Shown here in pieces: positions 1 to 10,200 of a DNA stretch of 64,000 bases (its first letter is position 1; every line of letters begins with the position of its first letter). Where the stretch lies: the NCBI RefSeq assembly GCF_001956915.1, contig NZ_MLJO01000013.1:301726-365725 (forward strand), given 5' to 3'. Under the pieces are notes generated by a model. That model did not search any database, was not told the DNA's origin, and saw nothing but the letters and a program-made list of their open reading frames with translations. Both the position numbers and the translations under genes were made by a program. This DNA is from Intrasporangium flavum. GTDB lineage: Bacteria; Actinomycetota; Actinomycetes; Actinomycetales; Dermatophilaceae.

Positions 1-116
1 ACGAAGCCGACGAAGATCGCGTCCTCGGCGAAGACGACGAGCCCGACGGCGACGAGGACGAGCCAGGTCGGGGCCTGCAGGATCTGCTGCATGGCCGTGT
101 CGAAGAACTGGGTCAC
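1..116 (-). CDS. DedA-family membrane protein, N-terminal fragment
   Basis: Only the first 38 codons are in the window; the rest lies beyond the left edge. A GTG start at 116 is preceded on the minus strand by GAGGAG about 7 nt upstream. The fragment opens with a short amphipathic stretch (VTQFFDTAMQQILQ), then a hydrophobic segment ending in VFAEDAIFVGF. That is the usual N-terminus of actinobacterial DedA (SNARE-associated/VTT) proteins, which in other bacteria act in envelope homeostasis and polyprenyl-phosphate or lipid flipping. The assignment rests on this short motif only, so it is moderate. Confidence 0.55.
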   Translation of the reverse strand, partial: MTQFFDTAMQQILQAPTWLVLVAVGLVVFAEDAIFVGF

Positions 117-233
117 GGTTGGGCTCCTCGTCCGCTCGTGGTCCGCCGGCGATCGGTGCCCCGGGTTCGAGGGTGTGGCGTGCATCCAGTCTGGGAAAGG
201 AGTCTGGACGTCCGCTGGGAGGTGGTCACGCGC

Positions 234-689
234 TCAGCCGCCCAGGACGAAGCCGACCGGGTCGATGCCGAGCACGAGCAGGAGCGCCGACGCGCCCGCG
301 ACGCCGGCCAGCACTCCGGCACCGATGCCGACGAGCGCCGCACCCCACGCTTGGCCGGGCCCGCGGGCCACGAACCACGCCAGGAGCGGGCCGCCGAGGA
401 GCGTGAGGCACGCCCCGGTCGCGAGGGCCAGGACGTACCGGTGCTCGTCGGGCGGGGCGACGTGCGACTCCGGCGAGAGCACGAGGAAGCCCCCGTAGCC
501 GATGGCGTGCATGACGAGCAGCGCCCACGCCAGCACGGCCAGCCCCGCAGTGGCGAGAAGCCCGACACCGAGCGCCCACGCGACTGCGCGGGCGGGGTCG
601 GACGGCGTCGCGGCCGACGCGGTGGACGCCGACGACGTGGCGGACCCGCTCGACGCGTCCGGCGGCGTCCCGGGGACGGAGGTGGACAT
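234..689 (-). CDS. Small multi-pass membrane protein, unknown function
   Basis: This 151-residue protein starts at the ATG encoding MSTSVPGTPP; a longer in-frame start at 737 would only add a Pro/Arg-rich stretch. About 40 disordered Ser/Thr/Ala-rich residues are followed by hydrophobic segments around residues 36-60, 85-105 and 115-140, so three or four membrane spans are likely. No catalytic motif is visible and I do not recognise a named family. It lies in the same orientation as the DedA fragment with about 117 nt between them and could be co-transcribed with it. Confidence 0.6.
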   Translation of the reverse strand: MSTSVPGTPPDASSGSATSSASTASAATPSDPARAVAWALGVGLLATAGLAVLAWALLVMHAIGYGGFLVLSPESHVAPPDEHRYVLALATGACLTLLGGPLLAWFVARGPGQAWGAALVGIGAGVLAGVAGASALLLVLGIDPVGFVLGG

Positions 690-897
690 GTCCTGAGGGT
701 GACAGGCCGGGGCCGGGCGCGGCGTCGGTACGCGCACTCAGGCGTCGGGTCCGTGCCCGCAGCCGTCACGCTGACCGCCCAACAGCGCCTTTCAACCGGG
801 CCGTCCCACCACTACGGGACTCGCCGGAGCAGGCCTGAGCGACGCGGCAGCCGGCCCGTGGGGCATCCTTGGAGCCGCACACGACAGGGGCTCGAGG

Positions 898-1704
898 ATG
901 GACGACGCAGACAGGACGTTGGCGCGCGTGACGGCCGTACCCGCAGGTGGAGCGTCCGTCGGCGGGTCGACCGCGGAGCTCGAGATGCAGGTGGCGGTCC
1001 TGGCCGCCGACTGGCTGGCCGGGCGCCGGACGCCCGGGTTCCGGCGTCTCGGAGTCGGCCTTGCGCAGATCGAGGCGGGTTTCGCAGCGATCGAGCCGAC
1101 GGTCCGGGACGGCGTCTGCTCGATGCAGCCGCGGATGGGCTACGACCCGCACAGCCGCGCCGTCGAGCTCGACGACCAGTCGCGCCGACGGGGTATCCGC
1201 ATGCGGTACATCACCACCGAACGCAGCCTCGCGCTCTACCCGCTCATCACCTCCGAGATGCCGCACGTCCAGTTCGGCCCGGTGCCGGTCCAGCTCATGG
1301 TCATCGACGACCGGACCCTCGTCATCGCCGGGCCCCTCAGCGAGACGGGTCAGCCGACGGCGTGGCTCGCGACGAGGGCCGACCTGGTCGAGCGCTCACG
1401 CGCGATCTTCGAGGCGACCTGGGCCCGCTCCCGACCGGCCGTGCCCGAGGGGATGGACCCGCCGTTCACGCGGCGCCAGTGCGAGGTCGCCCGACGCGTC
1501 GTGCGCGGGGCCAAGGACGCCGGCATCGCGCGCGAGCTCGACATCTCGCTGCGCACGGTGGCCGCGGACGTGGCCCAGCTGATGCAGGGCGTCGGTGCCA
1601 CGTCACGGGCCGAGCTGGCGATGATCTTGCTCGGCGGCACCGACCTGCCCCGCTCGCCGCGCCCGCGGCCCCGCCCGCCCGCCGAGCCGGCCGAGCACGA
1701 CTGA
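898..1704 (+). CDS. LuxR-type helix-turn-helix transcriptional regulator
   Basis: This 268-residue protein has a C-terminal LuxR/GerE-type DNA-binding domain at about residues 184-243. It contains the family pattern FTRRQCEVARRV followed by the recognition-helix region IARELDISLRTVAADV. The N-terminal ~180 residues include DPHSRAVELDDQSRRRG and VQLMVIDDRTLVIAGP. That resembles the sensor-like region of actinobacterial stand-alone LuxR regulators, not a receiver domain, because no phosphorylatable Asp pattern is seen. The ATG at 898 follows an AGGGG/GAGG stretch. The final 25 residues are Pro/Arg-rich. The gene stands alone and its targets cannot be told from the sequence. Confidence 0.75.
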   Translation: MDDADRTLARVTAVPAGGASVGGSTAELEMQVAVLAADWLAGRRTPGFRRLGVGLAQIEAGFAAIEPTVRDGVCSMQPRMGYDPHSRAVELDDQSRRRGIRMRYITTERSLALYPLITSEMPHVQFGPVPVQLMVIDDRTLVIAGPLSETGQPTAWLATRADLVERSRAIFEATWARSRPAVPEGMDPPFTRRQCEVARRVVRGAKDAGIARELDISLRTVAADVAQLMQGVGATSRAELAMILLGGTDLPRSPRPRPRPPAEPAEHD

Positions 1705-1760
1705 GGGCCGTGCCCGGTCCGGGTCCGGTGCGGGACCGTCCGGTTCGCGGGGTCGGCTGC

Positions 1761-2282
1761 TCAGTGCTGGTAGGTGCCGTGCAGGACGGCCCGGGCGAGC
1801 GTCTTGAACGCGAGGTTGAACGAGACGACCGCCGGGGTCACGGAGTCGTCGACGCCGAGGGTCGGCTCCGATACCGCGTGCACCACGAAGAAGTAGCGGT
1901 GCGGCTGGTCGCCCTCGGGCGGTGCCGCGCCCATGAAGCCCGCCTCACCGGCGTCGTTGCGCACGTGGAAGGCCGAGCCGGGCAGCGCGCCGGACGCGGC
2001 GCCGGTGTCGAGCGCGGTGACGTCGGCCGGGAGGTCGACGAGGACCCAGTGCCAGAAGCCCGAGGGCGTCGGCGCGTCGGGGTCGAAGCAGGTGACGACG
2101 TAGCTGCGGGTGCCCTCGGGGGCGCCGCTCCACGACAGCTGGGGCGAGGTGTTGCCGCCGGCGGCCACCTGGGCGTCCGACAGCGGCTCGCCGTCGGTGA
2201 CGTCGGAGCTGGTGACGGTGAACGAGCCGACGGCGGGCAGCAGCTCGTACGGGTTCGGCGTGACCGGGCGGTCGAGGCTCAT
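1761..2282 (-). CDS. YbhB/YbcL-type phosphatidylethanolamine-binding protein (PEBP)
   Basis: This 173-residue protein matches the length of bacterial PEBP/Raf-kinase-inhibitor-like proteins. It shows the two ligand-pocket signatures: [20 protein letters not shown] (about residues 66-85) and the [10 protein letters not shown] strand near residue 128. Members of this family are small cytosolic proteins with an anion-binding pocket; most bacterial ones have no firm function. The ATG at 2282 has GAGGAG about 7 nt upstream. It is convergent with the LuxR gene, separated by about 57 nt. The family assignment is solid; a cellular role is not. Confidence 0.88.
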   Translation of the reverse strand: MSLDRPVTPNPYELLPAVGSFTVTSSDVTDGEPLSDAQVAAGGNTSPQLSWSGAPEGTRSYVVTCFDPDAPTPSGFWHWVLVDLPADVTALDTGAASGALPGSAFHVRNDAGEAGFMGAAPPEGDQPHRYFFVVHAVSEPTLGVDDSVTPAVVSFNLAFKTLARAVLHGTYQH

Positions 2283-2514
2283 GCGGGACTCCTCGGGTCG
2301 AGGTGGCGGCGCGCCGGGCGTGGTGCGCCGGATGGGGTGTCGCGTCGTGCCACACGCGCGACGTGCGGGGCGTGCTGGCCCCTCGTCCCGACCCTAGACC
2401 GGTGGGCGCGGCAGCGGCGGACCGGCGAGGCGCATCCGCGCGAACGGCTGACGGGCCCGAGACTCCACGGCTAGATTCGAGGCACGCGGTGGGTCGGGCC
2501 GTGGGGAGGTGCGC

Positions 2515-5229
2515 ATGGCCGAGGAGCACGTGACCGGCGGCGAGCCGCCCGAACCCGTCAGGCGGCCGCCCGGCGTCACCGTGGTCGTCGTGCTGACGGC
2601 ACTCGTGGCGCTGCTCGATGTCGCCGTCGGCGTCCTCGTCCTCGTCGCCGGCCAGCTGCCGGAGGCGGCCGGCCGCGACCTGCGCGACGCGCTCGCCGGC
2701 CTCGACGTGCCGGTCGTGGCGGTCGGGGTCGTCTTCCTCGTGCTCGGCGCGGCCGAGGCCGTGCTCGTCGTGCTGCTCCTGCGCGGAGCCAACACGGCGC
2801 GCCTCGTCCTGACCCTCGTGCTCATCGTGCGCCAGGCGTACGCGTGGGCACTCGTGGGGGAGTCCGCGGGCGGCACGCTGCAGGCGGTGGTGACGCTGGT
2901 GGGCAGCCTCGTCGTGCTGGCCCTGCTGTGGACGCGTCCGGCCACGCGGTTCTTCGAACGGCACGACGAACGTGCCGTGTCCGACACGGTCGCGGGCCTG
3001 TCGCCCGGGGCCGGCGCCGATGCCGGCACCCGGCTGCTCGACTTCCTCTCACGCCTCACCGTGCTGGCCCTGACCGTCCTGCTGACGCCGGGCGTCGCCG
3101 TCGACAACGGCACGGTCCTCGTGCTGGCCGTCGTCGCCATCACCGTGGCCGGCTGGCTCCTCGTGCCCGTGTTCGTCCGGGTGGCGGCGCTCTTCGGGTG
3201 GGTCGGGGCCATCGCGCTCGCGCTGTTCGCCAACACGGCGGTCATCGGGCTCGGACTGTGGCTGACGCCGGGGGTGACGGTCGACAGCGTCGGTGCGGTC
3301 GTCGTCGCCTCGTGGGTCTACGGCGCCGTCATGGCCTTGCTGACGTGGGTCTTCTCGATCAGCACGCGCGACTACCTCACGGTGCACGCCGTCCGGATGT
3401 CACGCGCCGCGGGGGAGGGTCGCGTCGAGGACCCCGACGTCCCGGGGGTGGTCTTCGTGCAGCTCGACGGGGTGCCGGCCCCCTTGCTCGAGAACGAGAT
3501 CCGGTCGGGCAACCTGCCCACGATCAGCCGGTGGGTCCGGTCGGGCACGCACACGTGGACCGAGTGGCGGGCCCGGGTGCCGTCGACGACCCCGGTGAGC
3601 CAGGCCGGGCTGCTCCACGGCTCCAACGAGGGCATCCCCGCCTTCCGCTGGTACGACCGCGACGAGGGACGGCTCGTCGTGGCCAACCGGCCCGAGGACG
3701 CCGCCCTCATCGAGCGGCGGATCTCCGACGGTCGCGGCCTCCTCGCCGACGACGGCGTCAGCATCTCCAACCTGTTCTCCGGTGACGCCCCCACCTCGCT
3801 GCTGTCGATGAGCGGCCTGCGCGACAAGGACGTCCGGCTCGGGCCGTCGAGCTCGTACGCCGCCTTCTTCACCCACCCGGCGGGCTTCGTGCGTGGCGTC
3901 GTCATGTCGCTGGGCGAGATGGTCAAGGAGGTCTTCCAGGCCCGCCGCCAGGAGCGGCGCGACGTGCGCCCCCGCATCCACCGGGGCGGGTCCTACGTCG
4001 TGCTGCGCGCGGTCACGAACGTCCTGCTGCGCGACCTCAACGTGGCCCTCGTCGTCGAGGCGATGATGCGCGGCGCGCGGTCGGTGTACGTCGACTTCGT
4101 CGACTACGACGAGATCGCCCACCACGCGGGGGTCACCCGCCCCGAGTCGCTGGCAGCGCTCTACGGCCTCGACGAGGTGCTGCAGACCCTCGACACCGTC
4201 GCCCGGTCCGGGGCCACGCCGCGCCGGTACCACTTCGTGCTCCTGTCCGACCACGGCCAGAGCCAGGGCGCGACCTTCCGCCAGCGCTACGGCCAGTCGC
4301 TCGAGGACCTCGTCGCCACGCACCTCGCGACCGGCTCCGGCGTCGTGGCCTCGACGCACGAGGTCGAGTCGTGGGGCCCGGTCAACGTGCTCCTCGCGCA
4401 GCTGTCGGGGCAGAAGAGCGTCACGGGCCAGCTGACGCGACGAGCGCTGGGCGACAAGGGCGCCCGGGTCGGACCCGAGGCCACGACCCGCACGCCGGCG
4501 ACCATCGCCACGACCGTCCCCACCGCCACGACTGACACCACGACGTCCACCACGATGTCCACCACCGACGCCACCACGGACGCCGGTGCCGAGGGAGCCG
4601 ACCGCCCCGAGACCGTCGTCGTCGGCTCGGGCAACCTCGGTGGCATCTGGTTCGCCCGCAGCCACGAGCGGCTGCGCCTCGAGGAGATCGAGGCGCAGCA
4701 CCCGGGGCTCGTCGAGGCCCTCGCCACCCACCCGGGCATCGCGTTCGTCGTCGTCGACAGCGGCGGTGGGCCGGTGGCGATCGGCGCCCACGGCTCGCGC
4801 CTGCTCGAGAGCGGACGCGTCGAGGGGGCCGACCCGCTCGAGCCGTTCGGCGAGGACGCGGCCGCCGACTTCCTGCGTGTCGCCCGGTTCCACAACGCGC
4901 CCGACGTGTACGTCAACTCGCTGCACGACCCGGTCCTCGACGAGGTGGCCGCCTTCGAGGAGCTCGTCGGCTGCCACGGGGGCGTCGGCGGGTGGCAGAC
5001 CCGCCCGCTGCTCGTGCACCCGTCCGAGTGGACGCTCGACGCCGACCTCCTCGAGGGTGACGGGATCGTCCACGGCGCCGACCACGTGCACGTCCAGCTC
5101 GTGCGGTGGCTCGAGCGGCTCGGCCACCGGCAGGACCTGCCGGCCTCGGGCGGCGTGGGCGGCGTGGGCGGCGTGGGCGGCGTGGGCGGCGTCGGCGTCG
5201 AGGCGGTCAGCCCGACGACCAGCGGCTGA
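2515..5229 (+). CDS. Membrane-anchored alkaline-phosphatase-superfamily phosphodiesterase
   Basis: About 904 residues. The ATG at 2515 is preferred over GTG 2509 because GGGGAGG lies 5 nt upstream of it. The first ~300 residues contain about eight hydrophobic spans in two blocks. From ~305 a type I phosphodiesterase/nucleotide pyrophosphatase fold follows: GVVFVQLDGVPAPLL (metal Asp), VPSTTPVSQAGLL (nucleophile region), VYVDFVDYDEIAHHAG and HFVLLSDHGQSQG (metal DHG). A Thr-rich linker (TTVPTATTDTTTSTT and beyond) interrupts the domain near residue 660. The tail carries a Gly-Val-Gly repeat. Related actinobacterial proteins carry a phage-holin-like N-terminus. The substrate is unknown; a cell-surface phosphate or phospholipid diester is plausible. 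The 3' end overlaps the convergent SGNH gene by 23 nt. Confidence 0.8.
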   Translation: MAEEHVTGGEPPEPVRRPPGVTVVVVLTALVALLDVAVGVLVLVAGQLPEAAGRDLRDALAGLDVPVVAVGVVFLVLGAAEAVLVVLLLRGANTARLVLTLVLIVRQAYAWALVGESAGGTLQAVVTLVGSLVVLALLWTRPATRFFERHDERAVSDTVAGLSPGAGADAGTRLLDFLSRLTVLALTVLLTPGVAVDNGTVLVLAVVAITVAGWLLVPVFVRVAALFGWVGAIALALFANTAVIGLGLWLTPGVTVDSVGAVVVASWVYGAVMALLTWVFSISTRDYLTVHAVRMSRAAGEGRVEDPDVPGVVFVQLDGVPAPLLENEIRSGNLPTISRWVRSGTHTWTEWRARVPSTTPVSQAGLLHGSNEGIPAFRWYDRDEGRLVVANRPEDAALIERRISDGRGLLADDGVSISNLFSGDAPTSLLSMSGLRDKDVRLGPSSSYAAFFTHPAGFVRGVVMSLGEMVKEVFQARRQERRDVRPRIHRGGSYVVLRAVTNVLLRDLNVALVVEAMMRGARSVYVDFVDYDEIAHHAGVTRPESLAALYGLDEVLQTLDTVARSGATPRRYHFVLLSDHGQSQGATFRQRYGQSLEDLVATHLATGSGVVASTHEVESWGPVNVLLAQLSGQKSVTGQLTRRALGDKGARVGPEATTRTPATIATTVPTATTDTTTSTTMSTTDATTDAGAEGADRPETVVVGSGNLGGIWFARSHERLRLEEIEAQHPGLVEALATHPGIAFVVVDSGGGPVAIGAHGSRLLESGRVEGADPLEPFGEDAAADFLRVARFHNAPDVYVNSLHDPVLDEVAAFEELVGCHGGVGGWQTRPLLVHPSEWTLDADLLEGDGIVHGADHVHVQLVRWLERLGHRQDLPASGGVGGVGGVGGVGGVGVEAVSPTTSG
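5152..5196 (+). repeat. 9-bp tandem repeat (ggcgtgggc) inside a coding region
   Basis: There are four perfect copies of ggcgtgggc at 5152-5187 and a fifth with one change (ggcgtcggc) at 5188-5196. Each copy encodes Gly-Val-Gly, so length change by whole units keeps the frame of the phosphodiesterase C-terminus. The repeat ends 11 nt before the convergent gene's stop codon. Confidence 0.9.
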
Positions 5230-6175
5230 CGGCCCCGGCGTCCTCGAGCGCGTCGTAGACCGCCTCCATGAGGAGGGTGTGCCCGCTCGCGTTCGGGTGG
5301 TCGCCGTCGTCGAGCAGGTCGTTCGTCGGGTCGCGGTCGCCGGCCTCGCCCTTGAGCGGGGTGTAGGCGTCGACGTACACGGCGCCGGTCGCGGTGGCCA
5401 CCTGGTCGACGATGCTGTTGACGACCTTGGTCAGGGCGTCGCTGCCGATGACGAAGGCGTTGCCCTGGGCCCGTCCCACGGCGCCGTCGACCGTGACGTT
5501 CCAGTACCCGACGACGGCCACGCGCAGGTCGGGGTTGGTGTCGACGGCCTTGATGCCGTCGACGATCCGCGTCAGGCCGTCGTGCAGGCCCGTGAGGGTG
5601 TCGGTCCAGCACGGCGAGCTCTCGGCGGGCAGGCAGGTCGGGTCGTCCACGCGGTCGAGGTCGAAGTCGTTGGCGCCCACCTCGACGACGACGAGGTCGG
5701 CCTGCGCGAGGTCGCGGTGCGTCGACGCCGAGGCGAGGTCGCGCTCGACGTCGCTCGTCGTCCAGCCGCCGACGGCGTCGTTGTGCACGACGGGCGTCCG
5801 GCCGGTGACCGAGCCGAGCCGGGTGCCGAGCTGCTCGACGTACCCGGCGCAGTCGCACGTCGTGGCCGACGGCACGGAGTCGCCGAGCCCGACGACGACG
5901 AGGGGGCCGCGCGCCGTCGTCGTGGCGCCGGTCGTCGGCGTGCCGCTGCGTCCCGCGGCCGCGGCGCCGGGTGTCGGCGACCCGGCGACGGCCCGGACGA
6001 GCGTGCCCGGCCCGACGCCGGCGGCGAGGGCGACCGCCACGAGGGCGGCGGCGCAGGCCGCGACGACGAGCCCGATGACGACGTGGTGGGTCCGCAGCCC
6101 GAGGCCGGGGCGCGGCGCGGCCGGTCCGCGCCCGCCGGGTCCGGGCGGGCGACGGTGGCGGCCGGCGTCAGCCAT
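5207..6175 (-). CDS. Secreted or membrane-anchored SGNH/GDSL hydrolase
   Basis: This 322-residue protein has a basic N-terminus, a single hydrophobic segment at about residues 32-60 (signal anchor) and an Ala/Thr/Gly linker. An SGNH hydrolase domain then begins at about residue 90. Block I is VVVGLGDSVPSA (nucleophile Ser in GDS), block III is VEVGANDFDL, and block V is DDGDHPNASGH, which supplies the Asp and His of the triad. Such enzymes are lipases, esterases or glycan deacetylases acting outside the membrane; the substrate is unknown. The start at 6175 lies within the end of the upstream esterase gene (stop at 6168), an 8-nt overlap, so lysX, esterase and SGNH hydrolase form one co-directional unit. 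The stop overlaps the convergent phosphodiesterase. Confidence 0.85.
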   Translation of the reverse strand: MADAGRHRRPPGPGGRGPAAPRPGLGLRTHHVVIGLVVAACAAALVAVALAAGVGPGTLVRAVAGSPTPGAAAAGRSGTPTTGATTTARGPLVVVGLGDSVPSATTCDCAGYVEQLGTRLGSVTGRTPVVHNDAVGGWTTSDVERDLASASTHRDLAQADLVVVEVGANDFDLDRVDDPTCLPAESSPCWTDTLTGLHDGLTRIVDGIKAVDTNPDLRVAVVGYWNVTVDGAVGRAQGNAFVIGSDALTKVVNSIVDQVATATGAVYVDAYTPLKGEAGDRDPTNDLLDDGDHPNASGHTLLMEAVYDALEDAGAVSRWSSG

Positions 6176-7280
6176 GGAACCCCGGCAGCGTCTGGCCGAG
6201 CCAGACCATCGCGCGGCCGACGTACGGCTCCCAGACCGTGTCGCGGTGGCCGCCGCTCGCCAGGACGGTGGCAGTGACGTCGAGCGGAGGCTTGGCGACG
6301 CTGAGGAACTTCGAGGTCGACGGGTAGGACAGCGGGTCCTGGCGCGAGGTCAGCACCCACAGCGCGACGGGCGGGGGGCTGGTCCGGGCGAGCCGGATGA
6401 GGTCGTAGGCCTCGGTGCCGCGGGTCGTCAGAGGGTCGTAGCCGGCCGAGAAGTCGGGGCGGAAGTAGCCCTGCATGACGACCGCCGCACCGAAGACGTC
6501 GGGGTGGCGCATCGACAGCGATGCCGCGCACCAGGCGCCGTAGGAGTAGCCCACGAGCGCCCATGACGTGCGGTCGCGACGGGCGTGCAGGTGGGTCACG
6601 ACCCACGCCGGCAGGTCGCGCGAGAGCCAGGTGTCGGTCTGCGGCAGGCCGGGCGCCCCGTTGACGCACTCGGTGTCGAGGCTGGCGGGGGTGTCGATGC
6701 GGGGGATGACGATGATCGACGGGGCGAGCCGGTGCTGGGCGACGAGCTCGTCGGCGGTGCTGAGGAAGTTGAGGCGCGAGAAGGACTGCGGGCTGCCGGG
6801 GAAGCCGTGCAGCCCCTCGATGACCGGGTAGGTGCGCGACGCGGCGGGGTCGTAGCCGGCCGGCAGGTAGACGAGCACCTGACCGGACGTGCCGGTGCGC
6901 GGGTCGGTCACCGTGTAGGTCTGCAGGCGCGAGCCCGGCTGCGGCAGAACGAAGCTCGTGCGGCCGGTCGCATGGGCGAGCCCGGGACCGACGACTCTGG
7001 CCTCGACGACCTGCTTGACGCCGCCGCCGTGGTGCAGCTGCACCTCCGCCGAGCGCGAGCCGAGCAGGTCCGACCAGCTGGAGTAGAAGAGGTACTGGTC
7101 GTTGAGGGCGGCGCCGGCCAGGGCGACGACCACGACGTTGAGCAGCAGCACCTGCCCGCCGCGCACGGCGCCCCGGGCGAGGCGACCGCCCCAGTGCGGC
7201 CAGCCGACGACGACGAGGGCGAAGAGCGCGAGGGCCAGGACGACGAGCAGGACGATGAGGCCGGGGTCGGTCAGCTCCAC
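6168..7280 (-). CDS. Membrane-anchored alpha/beta-hydrolase (esterase, PF00756-like)
   Basis: This 370-residue protein reads from the GTG at 7280, which overlaps the end of lysX by 10 nt, suggesting translational coupling. The very long open frame upstream in this phase is only a shadow of lysX. Hydrophobic spans occur near residues 8-26 and 38-58. The extracellular hydrolase domain has VIEGLHGFPGSPQSF (oxyanion region), the elbow WALVGYSYGAWCAA (Ser nucleophile in GYSYG) and a likely catalytic His in ASGGHRDTVWEP. The fold resembles esterase D and antigen-85-type enzymes. Location directly after lysX suggests action on an envelope lipid, perhaps an aminoacyl-phospholipid; that is inference. 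Confidence 0.82.
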   Translation of the reverse strand: MELTDPGLIVLLVVLALALFALVVVGWPHWGGRLARGAVRGGQVLLLNVVVVALAGAALNDQYLFYSSWSDLLGSRSAEVQLHHGGGVKQVVEARVVGPGLAHATGRTSFVLPQPGSRLQTYTVTDPRTGTSGQVLVYLPAGYDPAASRTYPVIEGLHGFPGSPQSFSRLNFLSTADELVAQHRLAPSIIVIPRIDTPASLDTECVNGAPGLPQTDTWLSRDLPAWVVTHLHARRDRTSWALVGYSYGAWCAASLSMRHPDVFGAAVVMQGYFRPDFSAGYDPLTTRGTEAYDLIRLARTSPPPVALWVLTSRQDPLSYPSTSKFLSVAKPPLDVTATVLASGGHRDTVWEPYVGRAMVWLGQTLPGFHG

Positions 7281-10200
7281 GACGGGGTCTCCCGCTTCTC
7301 GCGGGGCCGCGCCGGCTCGGGTCGCACGAAGGGGAAGGTGAGGACCGAGCGGATCGAGGTGTTGGTCAGGAGCATGACGAGCCGGTCGACGCCGATCCCG
7401 AGGCCGCCCGTCGGTGGCATGCCGAGCTCGAGCGCGTGGAGGAAGTCCTCGTCGACCTCCATCGCCTCGGGGTCGCCGGCCGCGGCCCGCAGCGACTGCT
7501 CGGTGAGCCGGCGGCGCTGGTCGACGGGGTCGGTCAGCTCGCTGTAGGCCGTGCCCACCTCCATCCCGGCCACGACGAGGTCCCACCGCTCGACGAGCCC
7601 GCGCTCGGTGCGGTGCGGGTGCACGAGCGGCGAGGTCTCGACCGGGAAGTCGGTGTAGAACGTCGGCAGCACGGTCACCGGCTCGACGAGCTCGGCGTAG
7701 AGCTCCTCGACGACCGCTCCCCAGCCGGCCCGCTCCGGCACGGTGACGCCGTGCCGGCTCGCGACCTCGAGGAGGACGTCGAGGTCGGTGTCGGGCCCGA
7801 CGCGCAGGCCGACGGCCTCGCTCACGGCGTCGAGCACGCGGACCACCGGGAAGGGGGCGCCGACGTCGACGAGGTCGACCCCGTCGAGGCCGGCGCGGAC
7901 GCGCTCGGGCGTCGGCAGCGGGATGACCGGACGCCCGTGGACGGCGGTCGCGGCCTCGCGCACGAGGCATTCGGCGAGGTGGCGCATCGTCACGTAGTCG
8001 GCGTGCGGCTCGTAGACCTCGAGCGAGGTGAACTCGGGGTTGTGGGTGGCGTCGGCGCCCTCGTTGCGGAAGCTGCGGCCGAGCTCGAAGACCGGCCCGA
8101 TGCCGCCGACGAGGAGACGCTTGAGGTAGAGCTCGGGCGCGATGCGCAGCGACAGGTCGGTGCCGTAGGCGTTGATGTGGGTGCGGAAGGGCCGGGCGGT
8201 CGCGCCCCCGTGGGTCACGTGCAGCATCGGCGTCTCGACCTCGAGGAAGCCGCGGTCGGCGAGCGTGCGGCGCAGGGCCGCCACGACGCTCGAGCGGCGG
8301 CGCAGCAGCTCGAGCTCGCCCGGGTGCGCCAGCAGGTCGGTCGACCGCCGGCGGACCCGGGCCTCCGGGTCGGCGAGCCCCCGCCACGGCACCGGGTGCA
8401 GGGCCTTGGCCTCGAGGCGCCAGTCCTCGACGAGCAGGGTCGGGGTGCCGGTGCGCGAGTGGCCGGTCTCGGCGACGAGCCGCACGAGGTCGCCGGTGTC
8501 GACGTCGGCCGCGAACCGGTCCACGGACCGGCGCCCGGTGCGCGAGGACTCGAGCAGGGCCTGGACCCGGGCGCCGGCCTCCTCGAGGGTCACGAAGACG
8601 ACGGCGCCGTGGTCGCGCAGCTCGCGGACGCGGGCCACGACCTCCACGGCCTCGCCCTCGGTCCACGTGCCGCAGCGCACGCCGGGCACGAGCGCGAGCG
8701 GGGTGGCCGTGCCGCCGCCCACGGGGTAGGGGTCGATCCCGGACGCGCGGAGCCGGTCGAGCGTGGCGAGCCGGTGCCGCGACTCCTCGCTGCGTCGCGG
8801 GGCGAAGCGTCCGGGGTCGGTCAGGGGGCCGCTGGCCTCGAGCGCCGCCACCTCGGCGAGGCGCTCGGCGTCGAGGACCCCGCTCGTCGAGCGGTGCCGG
8901 GCCGGCCAGGGCACGAAGCCCTCGAGGGCCGCCGCGGCGACGGCGATCTGCGGCAGCGACAGGCCGTCGTCGTAGCAGAGGAAGCGCGGCGTCCACTCGG
9001 GGTCGTACTTGTCGGTGGCGCGGTAGAGCCGCTCGAGCTGCCAGAAGCGGTCGAAGAGCCCGAGCACCGACGCGTTGAGCCGGGTCAGGGTGCCCGAGCC
9101 GAGCCGCGCGGAGCCGGCGAAGACGCCGCGGAACATGCAGAAGTTGAGCGACACGTGCCCGACGCCGAGCTCGTCGGCCCGGGCGAGCACCTCGGTGACC
9201 ATGAGCTCGGTCGTGCCGTTCGGGGCGGCGGGCGAGCGGCGCATGAGGTCGAGGGACACACCGCCGCGACCCCACGGCACGAAGGTGAGCAGGCCGACCG
9301 GGACGCCGTCCTCGCCGGTCGCGAGGACGTGCACGACACGGCCGTCGGCCGGGTCGCCGGTGCGCCCCAGAGCCATGGAGAACCCGCGCTCGGTGTCGCT
9401 CGAGCGCCACTGCCGCGCCAGGGTGTCGGCCTGCTCCCGCTCCTCGGGCGACAGGTCGGCCTGGCGCCGCACCCGGACGGTGACGCCGGCCCGACGGGCC
9501 CGCGTCGCGGCCTGGCGCACCCGGGTGAGCCGGGCGCTGTCGAGGTCGACCCGGCGGGGGTCGAGGACCGCCTCGTCGCCGAGCGCCACGACGCGCATCC
9601 CGCGCGAGGCGTAGGCGCGGGCGCCCTCCTCGCTCGCGGCGATGACGGCCGGCAGCCAGCCGTACTCCCGTGCCTCGGCGCGCCACGCGTCGATGGCGGG
9701 CAGCCACGCCTCGCGCGGGCCGATCGGGTCGGCCGCGGCGAGGGAGACCCCGGCGGCGACGGCGTACGTGACCGCGGCACGGCCCTCGCCGTCGAAGACG
9801 GAGGCCTTGTCGCGCCGGGTGGCGAAGTAGCCGAGTGAGTCGCCGGCGCCGCTGCGGGCGAGCAGGCGCCGCAACGACACCTCGCGGTCGGGCGACCACC
9901 GGTTGACGGGCCTCGCCGAGGCGAGGAAGAGCGTGACGGCCACGAGGATGGTCAGGCCGACGCAGAGCGCCACGACGTCGACGACCCACGGCGGCACGAA
10001 GCCGCCGGGCCGGGGGGACACGCCACCGAGCACGGCGAAGACGGTGCCGACGACGGCGCGGGCCTGCGACCGGGGCACCCCGACCGCGCCGAGCAGCCCC
10101 CAGGCCACGCCCAGCGTCGCGAGGGAGCCGACGACGAGCGCCACCGCCGCGAGCCACCCGGAGCCGCGCTGGAGGCGTCCGGTGAACTGGCCGCGGAGGC

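Noticed and set aside
138..2474. A 778-codon plus-strand open frame at the left end
   Set aside because: It lies antisense to or out of frame with the membrane protein, LuxR and PEBP genes, which have convincing motifs and starts; its translation is Arg/Gly-rich.
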